Positions 52,441 to 61,727 of a stretch of DNA of 64,000 bases are shown piece after piece (position 1 is the stretch's first letter; each line of letters begins with the position of its first letter). The position numbers were made by a program, and so were the translations under genes. The notes beneath the pieces were generated by a model. That model searched no databases, was not told where the DNA came from, and was given only the letters and a program-made list of their open reading frames with translations. Source of the stretch: CAYMZZ01 sp046297935 (GTDB taxonomy: Bacteria; Bacteroidota; Bacteroidia; Chitinophagales; Chitinophagaceae); NCBI GenBank assembly GCA_046297935.1, contig JBKBHA010000002.1:310001-374000 (forward strand), read 5' to 3'.

Positions 52441-55359
52441 ATGAAAGAACAGCTTCACCAGCTGTCCGCCAAACTGGACGGCACGATACATACTGATGAA
52501 GCCATGCGGATCCTTTATGCCACCGACGCCTCGGCATACCGCGAAATTCCGCTGGCCGTAGCAATTCCCCGCAGCATTGAAGATATACGAACGTTGATTT
52601 TGTTTGCCCGCGAGCAGGGCAGTTCGCTGATTCCGCGTACGGCGGGCACTTCCCTGGCCGGTCAGGTGGTGGGAAACGGGATTGTGGTGGATGTATCGGA
52701 GCACTTTAACCAGATCATTGAACTGAACAAAGAAGAAGGCTGGGTCCGGGTGCAACCTGGCGTAATTCGCGATGACTTGAATCGGTACCTGAAACCTCAC
52801 GGACTGTTTTTTGGCCCCGAAACATCCACTGCCAATAGGGCCATGATCGGTGGAATGGTTGGCAACAACAGTTGCGGTAGTAACTCAGTGGTGTACCGAA
52901 GCACACGCGAACACCTGCTGGAAGTGAAGGCAATGCTAAGTGACGGTACCGAGGCCATATTTGGGAGCATTGGGCTCGACGAATTTCATGCAAAATGCGA
53001 AGGCAATAGCCTGGAAGCAGCCATCTACCGGCAAACACGCAGCCTCCTGAGCAATTATGAAACGCAGACCGAGATCAGAGATCAGTTTCCGAAGAAATCC
53101 GTGGAGCGACGGAATACCGGCTATGCGGTAGACCTGCTGATTGAAATGGCGCCTTTTTCGGCCGGTGGACCCGATTTCAACTTTTGCAGTCTCATTGCAG
53201 GATCAGAGGGTACCCTGGCATTCATCACAGAAATCAAACTTTCACTATCTCCCCTGCCCCCTCGCGAAACGGGTCTGCTTTGTGTGCATTTCAATTCTAT
53301 TGATGAAGCATTGCATGCCAATCTGATTGCTGTTAAGCATCAGATAAGCGCCAGCGAATTGATCGACCATTATATTCTCGACTGTACCAAACAAAATCTG
53401 GAGCAGCAAAAAAACCGTTTTTTCGTGCAGGGCGACCCGGGTGCTATACTCGTTATTGAGTTCGCCCGCAACAGTCTGGACGAAGTAAAGACTGCGGCTG
53501 AAGCGCTGAAATTGGAGTTGGAACAGGCTGCTTTAGGATATCATTTCCCCCTACTCACTGGTGCCGACACTAAAAAAATATGGACACTGCGAAAAGCCGG
53601 CCTTGGCCTGTTGAGCAATTTACCTGGCGATGAAAAAGCCGTGCCGGTAATTGAAGACACGGCAGTAGATGTGGAAGATCTGCCGGCGTATATCAGGGAA
53701 TTCAACGAAATCCTCCAAAAGCACGGTCTTTACTCCGTGCACTATGCACATGCGGGCTCCGGCGAATTGCACCTGCGCCCTATCATCAATCTAAAAACCG
53801 CTGAAGGCAATCGGCTTTTTCGGGTGATAGCTGAAGAAATTGCCAGCCTGGTAAAAAAATACAATGGCTCATTGAGTGGCGAACATGGTGATGGCCGGCT
53901 CCGCGGAGAATTCATTCCGCAAATGATTGGCCCCAAAAACTATGCATTGCTAAAGCAGATCAAGGCGGCATGGGATCCGGCCAACATTTTTAATCCTGGC
54001 AAGATTGTCGATACGCCGTCGATGAACAGCATGCTACGGTATGAACCCGGACAACAAATCCCCGCCTTCAAAACCTATTTTCGTTTTGCCCAGCAGGACA
54101 TTCTGCAGCATGCCGAGCAATGCAATGGCAGTGGCGACTGCCGCAAAACCCATTTAAGCGGCGGCACTATGTGCCCGAGTTATATGGCTACGCGGCACGA
54201 GAAAGACACCACACGCGCAAGAGCAAATATTTTGCGCGAGTTCCTTACCAGAAGTACGCAGCCCAATCGATTCAATCACCAGGAAATATATGAGGTGATG
54301 GATCTCTGCCTGAGCTGCAAAGGCTGCAAATCAGAATGCCCGAGCAACGTAGATGTGGCTAAGCTTAAGGCTGAATTCCTTCAGCAATATTATGATGCGA
54401 ATGGTGTACCCTTCAGGGCAAGGTTGATTGCCAACTTTGGCAGCGCATCGGCGCTGGCAAGTGCGGTGCCCTCGCTATACAATTGGGCTGTCAAAAACAA
54501 ATTGACCGGCAATCTGATCAAAAAACTGGCTGGCTTTGCCAAAGATCGCTCCATGCCATTGTTGTACAAAACAACACTCAAAAGTTGGTATAGTCGTTGG
54601 AAAAAAACGACTACACAACATTCCGGGCGGCCACGAGTATATCTGTTCTGCGATGAGTTTACCAATTACAACGATACCGAAATAGGAATTAAAGCAATCC
54701 AGTTGCTCGACCGGTTGGGTTACGAAGTGGTTATACCCCGCCATGGGGAAAGCGGACGGGCACCTCTCTCAAAAGGGTTGCTGAAAATGGCCCGTAAAAA
54801 AGCCGAACAGAACATTCGCGACCTGGCCCCCCATATATCTGTAGATTCTCCATTGATCGGCATTGAGCCCTCTGCCATTCTTTGTTTCCGCGACGAATAC
54901 CCCGACCTGGTAGATGAGTCGCTCCTGCCACTTGCCCGCCAACTGGCTACCAACAGTCTGACGATTGAAGAATTTTTTGCCCGGGAAATGGCGGCTGGCA
55001 ACATAAATGCCGACCAGTTTTCCGACGAAACAAGAGTAGTCCATCTGCATGGTCATTGCCAGCAAAAATCACTGGTGGGCACAGAGCCAAGTCAGACCAT
55101 GCTGAGCCTCCCAAAAAATTATTCAGTCAGGGTGATCCCTTCCGGTTGCTGTGGCATGGCGGGAAGTTTTGGATACGAAAAAGAGCATTACGACCTGTCG
55201 ATGAAGGTGGGCGAACTCGTTTTATTGCCGGCGGTTAGAGCTGTTGCTGCCAACGATATCGTTGCTGCAGCCGGTACCAGCTGTCGTCACCAGATAAAAG
55301 ACGGAGCCGGCAGCCGCGCCTATCACCCGGTAGAAATACTTTTCGATGCACTGAAATAA
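52441..55359 (+). CDS. FAD-linked oxidase fused to Fe-S oxidoreductase (GlcD/GlpC-like)
   Basis: A 972-residue fusion. Residues about 25-260 are a PCMH-type FAD-binding domain (RTAGTSLAGQVVGNGIVVDV, MIGGMVGNNSCGSNSVVY) and 270-535 the FAD-oxidase C-terminal domain (HYAHAGSGELHLRPIINL, SGEHGDGRLRGEF). About 560-655 is a two-cluster ferredoxin-like region (CNGSGDCRK ... CLSCKGCKSECPSNVD), and 720-972 holds a CCG domain (HGHCQQKSL, SGCCGMAGSFG). Such proteins oxidise 2-hydroxy acids (D-lactate, glycolate or D-2-hydroxyglutarate) and pass electrons on. The exact substrate is not readable. Confidence 0.92.
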   Translation: MKEQLHQLSAKLDGTIHTDEAMRILYATDASAYREIPLAVAIPRSIEDIRTLILFAREQGSSLIPRTAGTSLAGQVVGNGIVVDVSEHFNQIIELNKEEGWVRVQPGVIRDDLNRYLKPHGLFFGPETSTANRAMIGGMVGNNSCGSNSVVYRSTREHLLEVKAMLSDGTEAIFGSIGLDEFHAKCEGNSLEAAIYRQTRSLLSNYETQTEIRDQFPKKSVERRNTGYAVDLLIEMAPFSAGGPDFNFCSLIAGSEGTLAFITEIKLSLSPLPPRETGLLCVHFNSIDEALHANLIAVKHQISASELIDHYILDCTKQNLEQQKNRFFVQGDPGAILVIEFARNSLDEVKTAAEALKLELEQAALGYHFPLLTGADTKKIWTLRKAGLGLLSNLPGDEKAVPVIEDTAVDVEDLPAYIREFNEILQKHGLYSVHYAHAGSGELHLRPIINLKTAEGNRLFRVIAEEIASLVKKYNGSLSGEHGDGRLRGEFIPQMIGPKNYALLKQIKAAWDPANIFNPGKIVDTPSMNSMLRYEPGQQIPAFKTYFRFAQQDILQHAEQCNGSGDCRKTHLSGGTMCPSYMATRHEKDTTRARANILREFLTRSTQPNRFNHQEIYEVMDLCLSCKGCKSECPSNVDVAKLKAEFLQQYYDANGVPFRARLIANFGSASALASAVPSLYNWAVKNKLTGNLIKKLAGFAKDRSMPLLYKTTLKSWYSRWKKTTTQHSGRPRVYLFCDEFTNYNDTEIGIKAIQLLDRLGYEVVIPRHGESGRAPLSKGLLKMARKKAEQNIRDLAPHISVDSPLIGIEPSAILCFRDEYPDLVDESLLPLARQLATNSLTIEEFFAREMAAGNINADQFSDETRVVHLHGHCQQKSLVGTEPSQTMLSLPKNYSVRVIPSGCCGMAGSFGYEKEHYDLSMKVGELVLLPAVRAVAANDIVAAAGTSCRHQIKDGAGSRAYHPVEILFDALK

Positions 55360-55369
55360 AGAATCCTGG

Positions 55370-56086
55370 TCAGTTATAAATTTCTTCTCTGCCTGGAGGC
55401 CTGGCATTGGTTGCCATGATCAGCGACACCCCTAAAGCCAACAGGATCACCACCAGGCTGATCCTGATATACGATTGCATGGTGGCACTATGTATACGCT
55501 TTAAGCCCTTCTCCTTTATGAGGCTGCCTTCGGTTGTTTGAAGCCGGTTGAGTTGTGAAAGCCAGGACAGACTTTGCTGAAAGCTTTCATCAATGGCGGC
55601 TGAAAGTTGAAGTGTCAGGGCGTTGACGCTTACCCGCCATTGCTGCTCAAGGGAGTCGTAGGTTGTCAGGCTCTGCCTGAATCCATTCCACTCGCGCTTC
55701 TCTTCTTCCGTAAGATAGGTCAGGTCATAAGCAAAAATGAGCGAATCCATTTCTGCGGCTATATTGGCCAGTTCAGTACGTTTTTCGGCTTTATTAAGAT
55801 CGCCATGTTCCTGTATCAACTTTTTACGTACCAGGAGCGCCTGTAAGCGGAACAGATAATTGGAAGGTACCAGCCGGTCTGCGTAGATAGATTGAAGGTC
55901 GCGTCCCAGCCTGTCATAGCTGCGTTGTACCAGATAATTGCTGATAGTAAGAACCAGCAATACCAGTCCACCCAGCAGGGCAAGCCGTTTCGGATCTATT
56001 CGAAGTTGAAACCGCTTCAGCAGGCGTTCATCGGATCCGTTTGCATCATCACCCCCGTTATTTTTTCGTTCCTGACCATCCTTCAT
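55370..56086 (-). CDS. Membrane protein with a four-helix-bundle MCP-type sensor domain
   Basis: A 238-residue protein from ATG 56086. It has a charged N-terminus, a transmembrane helix at about residues 34-52, a mostly helical periplasmic region of about 150 residues (YDRLGRDLQSIYADRLVPSNYLFRLQ), and a second helix (YIRISLVVILLALGVSLIMA) near the end. This is the architecture of a 4HB_MCP sensor, including the usual SYADRLVPS-like turn, but there is no HAMP, kinase or methyl-accepting output. It is divergent from the sigma factor gene. Confidence 0.75.
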   Translation of the reverse strand: MKDGQERKNNGGDDANGSDERLLKRFQLRIDPKRLALLGGLVLLVLTISNYLVQRSYDRLGRDLQSIYADRLVPSNYLFRLQALLVRKKLIQEHGDLNKAEKRTELANIAAEMDSLIFAYDLTYLTEEEKREWNGFRQSLTTYDSLEQQWRVSVNALTLQLSAAIDESFQQSLSWLSQLNRLQTTEGSLIKEKGLKRIHSATMQSYIRISLVVILLALGVSLIMATNARPPGREEIYN

Positions 56087-56251
56087 AGCTGTACCCTTTA
56101 ATTTCAATAATCGTTTAAGTTACAAAAAGCCAGCCGCTATGCCTCAATTGGCCGTTCATAAAAAAAAATTGAAGCACCATGCAACAAAGGCAGGGATTCG
56201 GTTACTTTACTACAAAGCATTTTTCTGGCATTAGCTGAGCCTATACCAACT

Positions 56252-56782
56252 GTGGATGAATTGATTAACCGGGTGCTTGAAGGAGACAACCGGGCCTGTC
56301 GACAACTGTACGACCGGTATGCCCGCGCCATGTTCAACACAGCTCTGCGCATTACAGGCAATCACAGCGATGCAGAGGATGTACTGCAGGAATCATTCCT
56401 TGCAGCATTCTCCGACCTGGCCAAATTCGCGCACCGGGCCAGTTTTGGAGCCTGGTTAAAACAGATTGTGGTACATAAGAGTCTGGGATGCCTGAAAAAA
56501 AGAAAAATCACTTTTTCCGAACTCAGTGAAGAAACGGTTAAACTGGCTGAAGAAGAGCCAGTGGACGAAGCGTCATTGAATTATACGGTGGAGAAAATTC
56601 GAACCGCTTTACAGCAACTTCCACCCGGCTATCGTACCGTATTGTCACTTCATTTGTTAGAGGGATACGATTACGAGGAAGTGGCAGAAATTCTGGATTT
56701 ATCGGCAAGTACCATCAGAACACAGTATATGAGAGGTAAGCAAAAATTACTTTTTCTGATCAAACAATTACCAGCATCATGA
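56252..56782 (+). CDS. ECF-type RNA polymerase sigma factor
   Basis: A 176-residue sigma-70 family protein of the ECF group. Region 2 is ARAMFNTALRITGNHSDAEDVLQESFLAAF and region 4 is LQQLPPGYRTVLSLHLLEGYDYEEVAEILDLSASTIRTQYMRGKQKL. The start codon is GTG at 56252: the only nearby upstream ATG (56179) is out of frame. The next gene begins within its last codons (ATGA overlap), the usual arrangement of a sigma factor with its regulator. Confidence 0.92.
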   Translation: MDELINRVLEGDNRACRQLYDRYARAMFNTALRITGNHSDAEDVLQESFLAAFSDLAKFAHRASFGAWLKQIVVHKSLGCLKKRKITFSELSEETVKLAEEEPVDEASLNYTVEKIRTALQQLPPGYRTVLSLHLLEGYDYEEVAEILDLSASTIRTQYMRGKQKLLFLIKQLPAS

Positions 56783-57366
56783 GCAAGCGATTAGAGAATT
56801 TTGTCGATGATCATCGGGGTGATTTCGACGAAGAGCTGCCCGGATTGCATAACTGGGCGCAAATCGAAAAAAAGTTTTCGGCACCCGCGTCATCTGACCG
56901 GAGTCAATGGTTTCGCTGGGCCGTTGCCGCCACCATCCTGATGTTATTCTCGGTGTCTGTTTACTGGGCGCTCGAGCGTAATGCACGGCAAAACCAGCTG
57001 ACGGTTGAGCCCGCTGCTCCCACGCGCATCAATTCCGATTTTGGTGAATGGCCTGCTGACTATGCGAGCGTTGCGCGTAATTTTTCCGACATCATTCAAC
57101 AGCGGCAAAATACGCTGCAGCGCCTATCGAAAACGGAACCCGAACTTGTACGGCAATTCCAACAGGATCTGTCAACACTCGATAGCTCGTATCAGGTGCT
57201 CCAGCGCCAGGCGAAGCAGAGCCCGGCCAGTGATGTAATACTACGGGCCATGATTCAAAACCTGCAACTGCAGGCAGAATTACTTAACAAGCAATTAATG
57301 ATCATTGAAAATTATTCGAATCAACCAAATAATAGCCATGAAAAAAACAGCACTCGCTCTCTTTAG
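56779..57366 (+). CDS. Anti-sigma-factor-like membrane protein
   Basis: A 195-residue protein with a cytoplasmic N-terminus of about 45 residues, one transmembrane helix (FRWAVAATILMLFSVSVYWAL) and a helical, Gln-rich periplasmic part. The order sigma factor, then a single-pass protein overlapping it by 4 bp, fits an anti-sigma factor. I do not see a classical ZAS zinc motif (HxxxCxxC) in the N-terminus. The gene also overlaps the next start codon by 29 bp, so translation of all three is coupled. Confidence 0.75.
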   Translation: MSKRLENFVDDHRGDFDEELPGLHNWAQIEKKFSAPASSDRSQWFRWAVAATILMLFSVSVYWALERNARQNQLTVEPAAPTRINSDFGEWPADYASVARNFSDIIQQRQNTLQRLSKTEPELVRQFQQDLSTLDSSYQVLQRQAKQSPASDVILRAMIQNLQLQAELLNKQLMIIENYSNQPNNSHEKNSTRSL

Positions 57367-58399
57367 TCTCCTCTTTGCCCTGGCGCCCCTGCTATTGCCT
57401 GCGCAAGAAAACAACCACAACTACAATGTGAATAAGGATAAAACTTATGAGCATAAAAAAGAAAAAAACTGGAACAAAACCTATCCCGCAGCCGGCAAAA
57501 CACTCGCCATCGCCAACAAATTTGGCGACATAAAAATCGTTACCAGTAACGGTAATCAGATCACCGTGTCGGTGGTCATCAAAACCAGCTCCGACAATGC
57601 CGAATATGCCCAGTCGTTGATTGACCAGATCAATGTGCAGGAATCATCGAAGGGCAACACGCTGAAACTGGAAACTAAAATTGAGGGGCAGAAAAATTCA
57701 AAAAAACAGCAGTGCAGCAATTGTAACTCGAGCATGCAGATCAACTATACGGTGAACGTTCCCGCCTCTCTCGAGCTTAAACTGGAAAACAGCTTTGGCG
57801 ATATTGAAATCCCTGATTATACCGGCAACATTACGATCCATCAGAAATTTGGCAAACTGAAATCGGGTATGCTGCAAAATCCCGGTAAAGTAGAAGTTGA
57901 GTTTAGCGATGCTCAACTGGCTGGCGCCAACGATATGGTAGGTAGTTTCAAGTTCAGTACAGTAAACATCGATCAGTTAAAAGGGAAGAACTCCATCGAA
58001 TTCTCCTTCTGCGAAAAAGCATCTGTCGATCTGGGCAGTGGAATTTCTTATGCCGAAATAAAAGAATCATACAGTAACCTGAATATTCGACCCGCATCGA
58101 ATTTCTCAGCCAAATACCGTATTCAGACGAGCTTCGGCACTTTTACCAACCGCACCGCCATCGATTTTGATCGCACCAATGAACCACCCCGTTACGGCGC
58201 AGATACACACCAGTCTTACGAAGGCAGCGCGGGCGGAAGTAATATTCAGGTAGATATTCACTCCAGCTTCGGTAAACTGGTATTGGGTGAACCCAAGCCG
58301 GGCGATATGGAAAACGATAAATCTAAAAAGAAAGGTAGCAGCGGAAACCAGACCAAAACAAAGCATAAACAAAAGTCCGGTCAAACCACCGTAATTTAA
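57338..58399 (+). CDS. DUF4097-like secreted beta-helix/adhesin-type protein
   Basis: A 353-residue protein from ATG 57338 (MKKTALALFSLLFALAPLLL, signal peptide); the frame is open upstream within the previous gene. The mature region alternates short beta strands with the phrases KFGDIKIVTSNGNQITVSVVI, FGDIEIPDYTGNITIHQKFG and SFGKLVLGEP, the pattern of DUF4097/adhesin-like beta-roll proteins. The C-terminal 35 residues are highly basic and Ser/Lys-rich. It is the third gene of the sigma/anti-sigma operon and may be its output or the signal. Confidence 0.75.
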   Translation: MKKTALALFSLLFALAPLLLPAQENNHNYNVNKDKTYEHKKEKNWNKTYPAAGKTLAIANKFGDIKIVTSNGNQITVSVVIKTSSDNAEYAQSLIDQINVQESSKGNTLKLETKIEGQKNSKKQQCSNCNSSMQINYTVNVPASLELKLENSFGDIEIPDYTGNITIHQKFGKLKSGMLQNPGKVEVEFSDAQLAGANDMVGSFKFSTVNIDQLKGKNSIEFSFCEKASVDLGSGISYAEIKESYSNLNIRPASNFSAKYRIQTSFGTFTNRTAIDFDRTNEPPRYGADTHQSYEGSAGGSNIQVDIHSSFGKLVLGEPKPGDMENDKSKKKGSSGNQTKTKHKQKSGQTTVI

Positions 58400-58420
58400 A
58401 CGCCACGCCAATTGCTTACA

Positions 58421-58453
58421 AAAAAATCCCCGGCAGGTGCCGGGGATTTTTTA
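58421..58453. terminator. Bidirectional terminator between convergent genes
   Basis: AATCCCCGGCA and TGCCGGGGATT, extended by A/T runs on both sides to about 15 bp, surround a GG loop. T-runs follow on both strands. It ends both the DUF4097 operon and the head-GIN gene. Confidence 0.85.
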
Positions 58454-59188
58454 TTACAAAGGCCTTACGCTCCCTGAACCCGATACATGCTGGGTAACCT
58501 GCGGAGTACCTTTATACCAAACCGATCCGCTTCCCGAAATGCTGGCATCCAAACTACCGGTGGCCATGAGGCGGATATTGCCCGAGCCACTAACCTCCGC
58601 CACGCTGTTTACGGCCGACATCGCCTCGGCAAGAATGTTTCCACTCCCACTCACTTTAAAGCGCGACGACAATGCCTGACCAGATTCGATACTAATATTG
58701 CCCGAGCCTGATATGGTTGCCTTCAACTGACCTGCAATATTCGCCTGCTCAATGAGCAGATTTCCGGAGCCACTCAGATTCGCATCGAAATTATCCTCTG
58801 CAACTGCTCCGGCTAGCTGTACATCTGCGGACCCAGACAAATCAACGCGAACCAGTTCCGGACTTACCAGTTCAATTTCAATGTCTTCATGTTCGCGAAC
58901 TCTTTTTCTGTCCTTGAACTTGATTAACAGTTCTCCGTTGTCGACCCTCGTTTGAATAATGTCGAGAATGTTCTGTTGGGCATGAATGATTACACGGTAT
59001 TCATTTCCCGCAGTATGCCTCACTGTACCCGACACACTGATCGCTACTGAATTGAAGTCGGAGTAGTCACGTTCCTGGGTTACCACAGGCCCCTCGCCTA
59101 CTACTTTTTCGCAAGAACTAAGGAAAATTGCTGCTCCGGCAAGAAGCAGCACATGAGTCAGAAAACGTTTCATTTGTTGAATTTTCAT
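58454..59188 (-). CDS. Head GIN domain lipoprotein (DUF2807)
   Basis: A 244-residue protein with a lipobox (AAIFLSSC, Cys at about residue 26). The mature part is a DUF2807/head-GIN beta-helix with the phrase SGSGN or SGSG recurring at about residues 137, 155, 175, 197 and 215, as in LSGSGNLLIEQ, ISGSGNISIES, VSGSGNILAEA and VSGSGNIRLMA. These proteins are abundant in Bacteroidota and have no established function. The N-terminal Met choice (59188 or 59173) does not alter the mature protein. Confidence 0.88.
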   Translation of the reverse strand: MKIQQMKRFLTHVLLLAGAAIFLSSCEKVVGEGPVVTQERDYSDFNSVAISVSGTVRHTAGNEYRVIIHAQQNILDIIQTRVDNGELLIKFKDRKRVREHEDIEIELVSPELVRVDLSGSADVQLAGAVAEDNFDANLSGSGNLLIEQANIAGQLKATISGSGNISIESGQALSSRFKVSGSGNILAEAMSAVNSVAEVSGSGNIRLMATGSLDASISGSGSVWYKGTPQVTQHVSGSGSVRPL

Positions 59189-59259
59189 TTTGTTTGGTTA
59201 AAAAATTAATGTAAAAGTTTGTCGGTTATTCAATTGAAAAAAGATCTTTAATAAGGTAG

Positions 59260-61611
59260 TTACAAATCAATCCGCCAGTTCAAGATCGGGATCAAACCTG
59301 TCTGATGCAATACGATGATTTTTTCCTGATCTACATCATACCATTGAGCAAACTGATTCAGCCGGTTTGTTACGTTTTGTATATCGAGCGAAAGCGTGCT
59401 ACTATGTTTGCGACGATTCCATTGAATGCTGATTCGCAGGTCGGTCCGGAAATACATAGGATTTTGTTGAGAAAAGGAACGTTCTTCATCAAACACGGTG
59501 TAACCTGCCTGACGGGAAGCTTCCAGATCGATAGGCGTAGTACGCTGCCCTCCAGCCAATACCGTCTTTAGATTCACACTCCACTTACGATAGGCTTGAC
59601 GCGTATTAAAATCACGACCAACCACCAGGGTGCTGATATAGTTGCCATTAAACCTTGTATTCCTTTCAATTCCGTCTTGTGCAGTGTATTTAGACTGATA
59701 GAGCGACTGACTAAACAACATATAAAACTGGTTGTGCAGGAATCTTTCTGCTGATAATTCAAGGCCGTAGTTTCTGCCCTTTCCTCGATTGGCCAGCGGA
59801 TCGCTCACGAAATCTTCGATTATATTCAAGGTGCTAAAGCGGCTTTCCGGTTTTATACCAACCGGCACCTGAAACAAATGCTGGTAATAGGCTTCCGCTT
59901 TCAAAATCCAACGTGGATTAAGTTTGTATTGAAAACTGCCAACCCAGTGGTGAGCCCGGGTAAATTTCAGATCCCTGTTCAACTGTTGCGGCTGGCCCTG
60001 CTGATCAAATGCCTGTGCAAAGTAAACGCCCAGCGCCTGCATCTGACTGTGCAAGCCATAGGCGATCGAAAAATTACTGCGCCGCCCTGTTTGCCAGCTT
60101 GCCGCCAGGCGGGGATCTATCGCTGATGTACGATTGAGAGCGAGACGTAAATAGCTAAGCCCTCCTGTAACACTGAGCCGTTCGGCAATTCTCCACTTCA
60201 ATTGAGCAAATACCTGCTGGGTATAAGTGGCTTCGGTTTGATTGATGCGTTCCTCCAGCGGTTCGCCTTCATTTTCTGCTTTGAGCTGGTAGTAGTCTAT
60301 AGCGATACGACTGGCCTGTACACCGGTTTGCAGTAGTCCCGCTCTACCCAGCCGGTAGTGAAGTGTAGTTCGAACATTCAGCTTTCTTGTCAGATAACGA
60401 TCCTGATAGTTGTTTTGCAGTTTGTAATCAAAGTCCATCAGATCTTCATCGTAGCCATTTTTGGTAATTGCATATCCAACACCGGTTTGCAAACGAGCCC
60501 GGCCACCCAGTGCTATCTGGTGGGTTATGGCGCTATAGCCAGTATTGGCAATAAATGATGTTTGAGACCTGTCTGCCCTACCTTCCCATTTGTTGCTGTC
60601 GGCAACCACCTGATATTTGCTTTTGCTCAATCCTCCAAAACCAAAAATTGTAAATGTGCCTGCATTGGAAGTGGGCAATTGAATATGATAACTCAGGTCC
60701 TGGAAATTGGTTGAAGACTCATCTGAGAGTACACCCAGCTTGTCAAGAATTCCCAGCGTTGAATAGCGATAGTTTACGAGGTAAGAGCCTTTGTAGTTGC
60801 GTGCCAGCGGCCCTTCAGCGGCCAGGTTTAACCCTAATACGCCTGCTTGCAGGGTAAATTCTCTTTTTTCATCATTCCCTTTTCGCAGATGCAGGTCAAA
60901 TACACCGCTCAGGGCGTTGCCGTATTCCGCCGCAAAAGCTCCGGTCAAAAAATCGGAGTTCGCCAATAACTGGGCGCTGAGAATGCTGATGCCTCCGCCC
61001 GATGAACCCGCCGCGCTGAAATGGTTCGGATTGGGTATATCCATACCCTCCATTCGCCAAAGTAAGCCTGCAGGTGAATTACCTCGAATAATGATCTGAT
61101 TACCGCCATCGTCGGCCGACATTACACCTGGAAAAGCTGTGGCCATCCGAAGCGGGTCGTTTACGGCGGCTGCGTATTTCTGGGTCTCCTCTACTGTGAA
61201 TGCACGTGCACTCACAAGACTCATCTCGTTGATGGGGCGGTTTCGCCGACTGTTCGCGCGAACACGAACTTCCTTTTCTACCAGAATAGCGGTTGTCATT
61301 GGCATCAACAGCACGGTTTCTTTCCCTGATACAAGCCTTACCAGATCCAGCGACAATACCTGATAGCCCATATGTGATGCCGATATCTGATAAATCCCTG
61401 GCTCCAGATGCTCGAATCGAAAACTGCCGTCTGCCCCTGTCAATGTTGTTTGAGACTGATTCACCAGTGTTACTGTTACACCGGTCAATGGCTCGCGAGT
61501 AATGTCGTCTACAATCTGTCCCCGAATGACTCCAGTCGGAGTTTGAGCCGATACCTGGCTGAATGAAAAACAAAAAATGCAGATAATTACCAGTATAATA
61601 ACTTGTTTCAT
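59260..61611 (-). CDS. TonB-dependent receptor with carboxypeptidase-regulatory N-terminal domain
   Basis: A 783-residue outer-membrane receptor. Residues 1-22 are a signal peptide (SQVSAQ), 25-110 a carboxypeptidase-like regulatory beta sandwich (GVIRGQIVDDITREPLTGVTV), 125-245 the plug (NQIIIRGNSPAGLLWRMEGM), and the rest a 22-strand barrel with the end IPILNWRIDL. It lacks an STN domain and no SusD-like partner is adjacent, so it is not a standard SusCD pair. The ligand is unknown. It is divergent from nothing: the STN-domain gene lies upstream on the same strand, 116 bp away. Confidence 0.9.
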   Translation of the reverse strand: MKQVIILVIICIFCFSFSQVSAQTPTGVIRGQIVDDITREPLTGVTVTLVNQSQTTLTGADGSFRFEHLEPGIYQISASHMGYQVLSLDLVRLVSGKETVLLMPMTTAILVEKEVRVRANSRRNRPINEMSLVSARAFTVEETQKYAAAVNDPLRMATAFPGVMSADDGGNQIIIRGNSPAGLLWRMEGMDIPNPNHFSAAGSSGGGISILSAQLLANSDFLTGAFAAEYGNALSGVFDLHLRKGNDEKREFTLQAGVLGLNLAAEGPLARNYKGSYLVNYRYSTLGILDKLGVLSDESSTNFQDLSYHIQLPTSNAGTFTIFGFGGLSKSKYQVVADSNKWEGRADRSQTSFIANTGYSAITHQIALGGRARLQTGVGYAITKNGYDEDLMDFDYKLQNNYQDRYLTRKLNVRTTLHYRLGRAGLLQTGVQASRIAIDYYQLKAENEGEPLEERINQTEATYTQQVFAQLKWRIAERLSVTGGLSYLRLALNRTSAIDPRLAASWQTGRRSNFSIAYGLHSQMQALGVYFAQAFDQQGQPQQLNRDLKFTRAHHWVGSFQYKLNPRWILKAEAYYQHLFQVPVGIKPESRFSTLNIIEDFVSDPLANRGKGRNYGLELSAERFLHNQFYMLFSQSLYQSKYTAQDGIERNTRFNGNYISTLVVGRDFNTRQAYRKWSVNLKTVLAGGQRTTPIDLEASRQAGYTVFDEERSFSQQNPMYFRTDLRISIQWNRRKHSSTLSLDIQNVTNRLNQFAQWYDVDQEKIIVLHQTGLIPILNWRIDL

Positions 61612-61727
61612 GGCTAAGGTTTACTGTTTTTTACAACAACTTTTGCGCGCGAGTTAAAAGTCATACCCGCATTTACATTACAACTCGTGAAACAGTTACC
61701 CCCAGCCGATCACAGAATTTTAGCAAA

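Noticed and set aside
60088..60122. Second copy of the CCTGCC...GGCAGG palindromic repeat
   Set aside because: The resemblance is only partial and the sequence is ordinary coding DNA of the TonB receptor (residues DPRLAASWQTGRR).
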